Source: Patescibacteria group bacterium (GTDB lineage Bacteria; Patescibacteriota; Minisyncoccia; Minisyncoccales; PEYH01). From it: DNA of 5,750 nt. A program made the position numbers and the translations under genes. How positions within the stretch are numbered: position 1 is the stretch's first letter; each line of letters starts with the position of its first letter. Below are positions 1 to 3,376 of this stretch, in pieces. Below the pieces are notes generated by a model that worked only from the letters and a program-made list of their open reading frames with translations, had not been told where the DNA came from and searched no databases. The DNA is taken from contig JAHIEL010000013.1 in the NCBI GenBank assembly GCA_018901715.1, positions 1 through 5,750 on the forward strand, written 5' to 3'.

Positions 1-1
1 G

Positions 2-2344
2 GGAGACATGAATCTTTCTGCAGGAAGTGTTTATAGGATAGACGGAGTTGAGCAATCAGGTTCAAGCAAATGGACCGCTGGATCGGGCAGTAATATTTAT
101 AGGGTTGGAGATAATATTAGCATTGGAACATCAACAGCTGGTACAGCTCGCCTTACAATTCAATCAACTTCAACCAATGACATCCTCAATCTCTTTGAAA
201 CAGGAGGGACAGAGGTGTTTACGGTTTTGGAGAACGGCAACGTCGGCATCGGGACGACGGAACCAAGCTCACTCCTAAATCTAAAAGGCACTCTCTCCAC
301 GGCTCTCACCGGCACAGTAGCAGTCACCAATGCATCTACTACCGTAGTAGGAACAACAACAGTATTCACTACAGAATTAGCCGTAGGAGATTCTATTAAA
401 ATCGGCACAGAAACTTTCACAGTCTCAGTCATCACAGACAACCTCAGTCTTACTTTGGACTCAGCCTATGCAGGAACAACCGCTTCGGGTCTAACTGGAT
501 ACAAAGACCCAACTTTATTCGCGATTGACAATGGAGATGCGGTCAATAAGTTGACGGTGACAAAGAGCGGCAACGTCGGCATCGGGACGACGACGCCGAG
601 TAGCGTTTTGCAGGTTCAAGGCACTGGCACTACTTCGGCTTCATCTGCCTTAAATATCACCAACTCAGTGGGTACGAGTTTACTTTATGTCGGAGACAAT
701 GGCAGAGTTGGTATCGGCACAACAACGCCAGAAGGTGGCTTACATATAGTGGGAACAGCTGGTGGCGGAGACCTTTTGGCAGATAGAACAGACCAAGGGC
801 CTACTTGGTATTCAAGGTCTCTTGCAACGGGAACTGACGGTAAACAGGTTGGACAATTTCTGTTTTGGGGTAAGGACACAAGTGATAATCTTCAGGAGTA
901 TGCCAGATTTGGGGCACTACAAACAGGGGCTACTGCCGATGATGGAGAACTGTATTTTAAGACAGGAATTGCGGGAGTAGATACAGAGAAAATGAGAATA
1001 GATAGTGCGGGCAACGTCGGCATCGGGGTGACTGACCCAGACCAGAAATTAGAAGTCAATGGTCGTATAAAAATGACTACTTGGACAGCAGATGGAGATA
1101 CAGTCGCATATAGAGATACTGCTACTGACTCCATAGCACTACAAGCATCTGATTTAAGGTTGAAGAAGAATTTAGAACCCTTGACTGATGCTTTGGACAC
1201 TATTTCCGAAATAGGTACTTACAAACTCAATATGTTAGATGAGCCGGATGGAGCCAAGAAAAGATTAGGCGTGATTGCCCAAGATTTATTACCAATATTA
1301 CCAGAACTTACCTTTACTTTTAGTAAAGAAGATACAGATGAAGTATATTATGGTGTTCACTATGATAAACTGACCGTGCTTTTGTTAGCAGGAATCCAGG
1401 AACAGCAATTACAAATAGAGGAATTAAGAACATTATTAAATGCGAGTAGCACTGCTCTGACAGTAGGAGAAGACCCAGCGACAGGGCAGATTGTTGAGAT
1501 TGATGCAGATAGTTTGAAACAGGGGCTTATGACTCTTGGGATTACGATTGACGAGCAAGGGGTTTTAATAGTGGATAAATTACAAGCCAAGCATATTGAA
1601 GTTGGGTCGCAAGAGACACCAAATGGCATTACTTTATATGATGATGATACTGGAAATCCGTATTGTATAAGAATGAAAGCAGGACAGCTAATTACAGAGT
1701 CGGGCAAGTGTATGACAGAGATTTATAATGAACCGCAAGCTCCAGCGTCTGCTACCCCGAGTCCTGTTGTGGAGCCAACTCCTGAACCCGAGTTAGAGCC
1801 AATTGCAACTACAACAGAGCCAGTAGCCACCAGCACAGAGCCAGTTGCTACCACAACGGAGACAACAGCCACTACCACAGAGCCGAATAATGATCAATTA
1901 TCAATTATCAATGATCAATTAGAGCCAGAAACCTGCGACGAGCCAATCACTTATTATTTAGACGCTGATGGAGATGGATATGGGGATTCAGGAATGTCAA
2001 CCTCTACTTGTGAGCAATTGGCTGGGTATGTTTTAGACAACACTGATTGCGATGATAGTAAGGTTTCAGTTTATCCGGGAGCGATAGAGGTCTGTAATGG
2101 ATTGGATAATAATTGTAGCGGACAAGCAGACGAAGGGTGTGATTGCGGACAAAGTATTTGTAATGCTTCTATAAATTTATTTGGACAATGTGATAATTCT
2201 TGTATGGGAGAATTAGGATGTGGAGTTTGCGAACCAACCTGCGGTTGTGCAGAGGGATTTAATGATTGTGATAATGATTTGAGTAATGGGTGTGAGACAG
2301 CAGGAGATTGTCAGGAAGAAGAATCAGTGATAATTGATCAGTAA
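2..2344 (+). CDS. Modular surface/fibre-like protein with S74 chaperone domain and MopE-like Cys-rich tail (5' truncated by window)
   Basis: Probably a large secreted or surface-displayed protein; its ligand is unknown. Residues are counted from the Met at nt 8, which I take as internal: the frame is open to the window edge, there is no signal peptide, and the sequence there resembles repeat interior. Visible modules: fibre repeats with G-N/R-V-G-I-G-T-T blocks at about 77, 188 and 232 and a variant (GNVGIGVT) at 335; a beta-rich T/V segment at about 96-165; an S74 (endosialidase-type intramolecular chaperone) domain at about 380-478 with SDLRLKK, where S381 and K386 fit the family's Ser/Lys self-cleavage pair, then a Q/E/L coiled coil (about 455-477); a conserved-looking segment ending near GKC (about 569); a P/T/E linker (about 577-645); a DADGDGYGD calcium-type loop (D652-D660) with PGAIEVCNGLDNNC typical of MopE-like repeats; and a Cys-rich end. 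S74 domains are normally C-terminal, so the roughly 300 residues after it are notable. The TAA stop lies in a heptad repeat, so VIIDQ at the end is repeat-encoded. Family call firm, function unknown. Confidence 0.85.
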   Translation, partial: GDMNLSAGSVYRIDGVEQSGSSKWTAGSGSNIYRVGDNISIGTSTAGTARLTIQSTSTNDILNLFETGGTEVFTVLENGNVGIGTTEPSSLLNLKGTLSTALTGTVAVTNASTTVVGTTTVFTTELAVGDSIKIGTETFTVSVITDNLSLTLDSAYAGTTASGLTGYKDPTLFAIDNGDAVNKLTVTKSGNVGIGTTTPSSVLQVQGTGTTSASSALNITNSVGTSLLYVGDNGRVGIGTTTPEGGLHIVGTAGGGDLLADRTDQGPTWYSRSLATGTDGKQVGQFLFWGKDTSDNLQEYARFGALQTGATADDGELYFKTGIAGVDTEKMRIDSAGNVGIGVTDPDQKLEVNGRIKMTTWTADGDTVAYRDTATDSIALQASDLRLKKNLEPLTDALDTISEIGTYKLNMLDEPDGAKKRLGVIAQDLLPILPELTFTFSKEDTDEVYYGVHYDKLTVLLLAGIQEQQLQIEELRTLLNASSTALTVGEDPATGQIVEIDADSLKQGLMTLGITIDEQGVLIVDKLQAKHIEVGSQETPNGITLYDDDTGNPYCIRMKAGQLITESGKCMTEIYNEPQAPASATPSPVVEPTPEPELEPIATTTEPVATSTEPVATTTETTATTTEPNNDQLSIINDQLEPETCDEPITYYLDADGDGYGDSGMSTSTCEQLAGYVLDNTDCDDSKVSVYPGAIEVCNGLDNNCSGQADEGCDCGQSICNASINLFGQCDNSCMGELGCGVCEPTCGCAEGFNDCDNDLSNGCETAGDCQEEESVIIDQ
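236..1027 (+). repeat. Dispersed GC-rich coding block encoding GNVGIG(TT)
   Basis: A 24-bp block starting GGCAACGTCGGC is identical at 236-259 and 569-592, and its first 18 bp recur at 1010-1027. The equivalent peptide at 701-724 (GRVGIGTT) is encoded by clearly diverged, more AT-rich codons. The identical blocks are GC-rich islands in an AT-rich gene. Protein repeats of this type are common in CPR surface proteins. The identity at DNA level suggests recent copying or gene conversion between some of the modules. Confidence 0.75.
1802..1885 (+). repeat. Four 21-nt coding repeats (7-residue T/E/P linker)
   Basis: Four consecutive 21-nt units encode IATTTEP, VATSTEP, VATTTET and TATTTEP. They form a flexible, probably extended and possibly glycosylated Thr-rich linker between the S74-containing half and the Cys-rich tail. 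The DNA units have diverged at synonymous sites, so this is an older repeat than the intergenic arrays. The heptad insertion at 1890-1917 follows directly. Confidence 0.8.
1890..1917 (-). repeat. Four heptads of the TGATNAT repeat, inverted, inside the surface-protein gene
   Basis: Read on the minus strand this is TGATCAT, TGATAAT, TGATAAT, TGATCAT, the same unit that builds the intergenic arrays but in the opposite orientation. On the plus strand it is read in frame as part of NNDQLSIINDQLEP, without a stop. It sits exactly in the interdomain linker, where extra residues should be tolerated. It looks like an inserted or expanded copy of the intergenic repeat rather than ancestral coding sequence (inference). 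Confidence 0.8.
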
Positions 2345-2385
2345 TCATTAGGGAAAGGAAAAAAAGAAATCATTGATTATTGATT

Positions 2386-2440
2386 ATTGATCATTAGGGA
2401 AAAGAAACGAAAGAAAAAAGAAAGAAAGAATAACTGATAA
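2386..2440 (+). repeat. 55-bp direct repeat, left copy, flanking the four-helix-bundle gene
   Basis: Identical over 55 bp to 3011-3065, in the same orientation and offset by 625 bp. It comprises the end of a heptad run, the full 40-bp polypurine block and most of the following heptad. Homologous recombination between the two copies would delete, or on re-insertion duplicate, a 625-bp segment carrying the whole gene between them. Confidence 0.85.
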
Positions 2441-2454
2441 CTGATAATTGATAA

Positions 2455-2483
2455 TTGATTATTGGGAATTAATCATTGATAAT
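2455..2483 (+). promoter_or_regulatory. Candidate sigma70-like promoter inside the upstream array
   Basis: TTGATT (2455-2460), a 17-bp spacer, then GATAAT (2478-2483) preceded by T resembles a -35/-10 pair. It would start transcription about 15-20 nt before the ATG at 2507. The match may be a by-product of the 7-bp periodicity, so confidence is low. Confidence 0.22.
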
Positions 2484-2506
2484 TGATAATTTATTAACTA
2501 ATAACT

Positions 2507-3001
2507 ATGGAGGATCCGGAAAAATATAAAAAAGAAGATGGGAGTATTGATTGGGGGAAATTTGCTACGGCACAATTAGCAAATGAGGATAGTTTTTCAG
2601 AAAAAAAGAAAACAAAACAGCTTGAGGATTTAGCAATTTTCAAAACTGCAGACGAGGTTTCTGATTATGTTTGGGACACAACATCTAAGTGGGATTGGTT
2701 TGCTAAGAAAACGATAGGGAGTCAAATTGTTCGGTCTGCTGATTCTGTAGGAGCAAATATTGCGGAGGGTTATGGTAGATATTTTTTTAAAGAATATATG
2801 GTTTTTCTTTATTATGCCAGAGGGTCGCTTTATGAAACTCAATATTGGATAGAGAAGGCAAGGAAGAGAGGGTTGATAGATGACGAGCAACATAGATGGC
2901 TTAAAGAGAGGACTGATAAACTGCCGATGGAAATTAATAAAGTGATAAAGATTATAAAAAGGGAGCAACAGAAATGGAAGAATAAAGGGAAAAATCATTG
3001 A
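2507..3001 (+). CDS. S23/IVP-type four-helix-bundle protein with N-terminal extension
   Basis: 164 residues. The core (about 39-150) has the family hallmarks: LEDLAIFKTADEV at the start of helix 1, then QIVRSADSVGANIAEGYGR (73-91), and ARGSLYETQYWIEKA (104-118). Family members, first met as proteins encoded in 23S rRNA intervening sequences and related to the Avd accessory protein of diversity-generating retroelements, are small basic helical bundles thought to bind nucleic acid; no enzymatic role is established. Typical members are roughly 115-130 residues. This one has about 38 extra charged N-terminal residues (MEDPEKYKKEDGSIDWGKF...). The start is forced: a TAA lies in frame at 2495-2497 and there is no other ATG, GTG or TTG before the core. 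A GGAGG lies just after the ATG, not before it. The TGA stop is the first three bases of a heptad, and the preceding GKNH codons look repeat-derived. The gene is framed on both sides by the same repeat system. The family call is strong; its role here is unknown. Confidence 0.92.
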   Translation: MEDPEKYKKEDGSIDWGKFATAQLANEDSFSEKKKTKQLEDLAIFKTADEVSDYVWDTTSKWDWFAKKTIGSQIVRSADSVGANIAEGYGRYFFKEYMVFLYYARGSLYETQYWIEKARKRGLIDDEQHRWLKERTDKLPMEINKVIKIIKREQQKWKNKGKNH

Positions 3002-3126
3002 TCATTGATAATTGATCATTAGGGAAAAGAAACGAAAGAAAAAAGAAAGAAAGAATAACTGATAATTGATCATTGATAACTAATCATTGATCATTGATTA
3101 TTGGGGAAAGGAAACGAAAGAAAAAA
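2994..3126 (+). repeat. 133-bp perfect direct repeat, copy 1
   Basis: Identical over 133 bp to 3219-3351, offset by 225 bp (82+75+68, three composite units). It starts in the last codons of the four-helix-bundle gene and ends within a polypurine block. Perfect identity in neutral-looking sequence indicates recent duplication or ongoing homogenisation. Confidence 0.88.
3011..3065 (+). repeat. 55-bp direct repeat, right copy, flanking the four-helix-bundle gene
   Basis: Identical partner of 2386-2440. Together the two copies bracket the four-helix-bundle gene as a possible 625-bp cassette. Confidence 0.85.
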
Positions 3127-3218
3127 GAAAGAAAGAATAACTGATAATTGATCATTGATAACTAATCATTGATCATTAGGGAAAAGAAACGAAAGAAAAA
3201 AGAAAGAAAGAATAACTG

Positions 3219-3351
3219 ATCATTGATCATTGATAATTGATCATTAGGGAAAAGAAACGAAAGAAAAAAGAAAGAAAGAATAACTGATAATTGATCATTG
3301 ATAACTAATCATTGATCATTGATTATTGGGGAAAGGAAACGAAAGAAAAAA
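3219..3351 (+). repeat. 133-bp perfect direct repeat, copy 2
   Basis: Partner of 2994-3126. The identity breaks at 3352, where the polypurine block is replaced by the A/T-only leader of the next gene, so the last block is truncated to about 25 bp. Confidence 0.88.
3298..3326 (+). promoter_or_regulatory. Candidate sigma70-like promoter at the end of the downstream array
   Basis: TTGATA (3298-3303), a 17-bp spacer and GATTAT (3321-3326, preceded by T) make a fair -35/-10 pair about 50 bp before the ATG at 3377. The transcript would begin in the partial polypurine block. The same arrangement occurs at 3073-3101 because both are six-heptad runs, so it could be coincidence of the repeat geometry or a repeated promoter. 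Confidence 0.28.
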
Positions 3352-3376
3352 ATAATTAAATAATTAATTAAAAAAT
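3352..3376 (+). promoter_or_regulatory. A/T-only leader without a Shine-Dalgarno sequence
   Basis: These 25 bases contain only A and T and lead straight into the ATG at 3377. No GGAG-like site is present. The nearest G-rich stretch (GGGG at 3328-3331) is too far away. Translation may depend on an unstructured leader rather than on a Shine-Dalgarno site (inference). Confidence 0.4.

Larger units (their letters stand above)
2328..2506 (+). repeat. Upstream heptad/polypurine composite array
   Basis: Starts inside the last codons of the surface-protein gene: TGATAAT (2328), TGATCAG (2335), TAATCAT (2342, supplying the TAA stop). A short purine block follows (2349-2370), then TGATTAT, TGATTAT, TGATCAT (2374-2394). 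Next is a full 40-bp polypurine block (2395-2434, from TAGGGAAAAG to GAATAAC), then a less regular heptad run from 2435, including a degenerate TGGGAAT and one 8-bp unit, ending one base before the ATG at 2507. No Shine-Dalgarno sequence is seen before that ATG. Confidence 0.9.
2999..3351 (+). repeat. Downstream heptad/polypurine composite array (five polypurine blocks)
   Basis: Fills most of the gene-free stretch 3002-3376. Three heptads (2999-3019) are followed by 40-bp polypurine blocks at 3020-3059, 3102-3141, 3177-3216 and 3245-3284 and a partial one from 3327. Between them are runs of 6, 5, 4 and 6 perfect heptads (3060-3101, 3142-3176, 3217-3244, 3285-3326). Blocks 1, 3 and 4 are identical; the block at 3102 differs at two positions (TGGGG and AAAGG near its start), and the partial block shares both changes. 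Each block is purine apart from its terminal T/C bases and one internal C. No ORF, RNA gene or terminator-like hairpin with a U run is seen here. Confidence 0.93.

Noticed and set aside
8..10. ATG at 8 preceded by GGGAG as the true start of the surface protein
   Set aside because: The spacing to GGGAG is only about 2 nt, the frame is open to the left edge, and no signal peptide follows, which a surface protein should have. An internal Met is more likely.
892..1707. Minus-strand ORFs at 892-1200 and 1360-1707
   Set aside because: They lie opposite well-supported fibre, S74 and downstream segments of the surface protein and show no domain, start site or repeat of their own.
1793..1927. Nine-bp direct repeat TTAGAGCCA (1793-1801 and 1919-1927) as a target-site duplication around the linker
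   Set aside because: Both copies encode LEP in a Glu/Pro-rich linker, so convergence is likely, and the enclosed segment has no ends resembling a mobile element.
2630..2998. Minus-strand ORF of 122 codons opposite the four-helix-bundle gene
   Set aside because: The plus strand encodes a clearly recognisable family with conserved motifs; the antisense product has no recognisable features.
2999..3022. Recoded TGA (genetic code 25), which would extend the four-helix-bundle protein to the TAG at 3020
   Set aside because: No in-frame TGA occurs inside the other two long genes and TGG is used for Trp, so there is no sign of recoding; the extension would read only repeat sequence.
3306..3325. Rho-independent terminator at TAATCA...TGATTA
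   Set aside because: The arms pair for only six A/T-rich bases, and a G-rich purine block, not a U run, follows.
2995..3351. CRISPR array (constant blocks alternating with intervening segments of similar length)
   Set aside because: The intervening segments are themselves tandem heptads rather than unique spacers, the constant block is low-complexity polypurine, spacing changes in 7-bp steps, and no cas gene is present.
2328..3351. Diversity-generating retroelement
   Set aside because: The four-helix-bundle protein resembles Avd-type proteins, but there is no reverse transcriptase, no template/variable repeat pair and no lectin-type target in the window. Only the analogy is kept.
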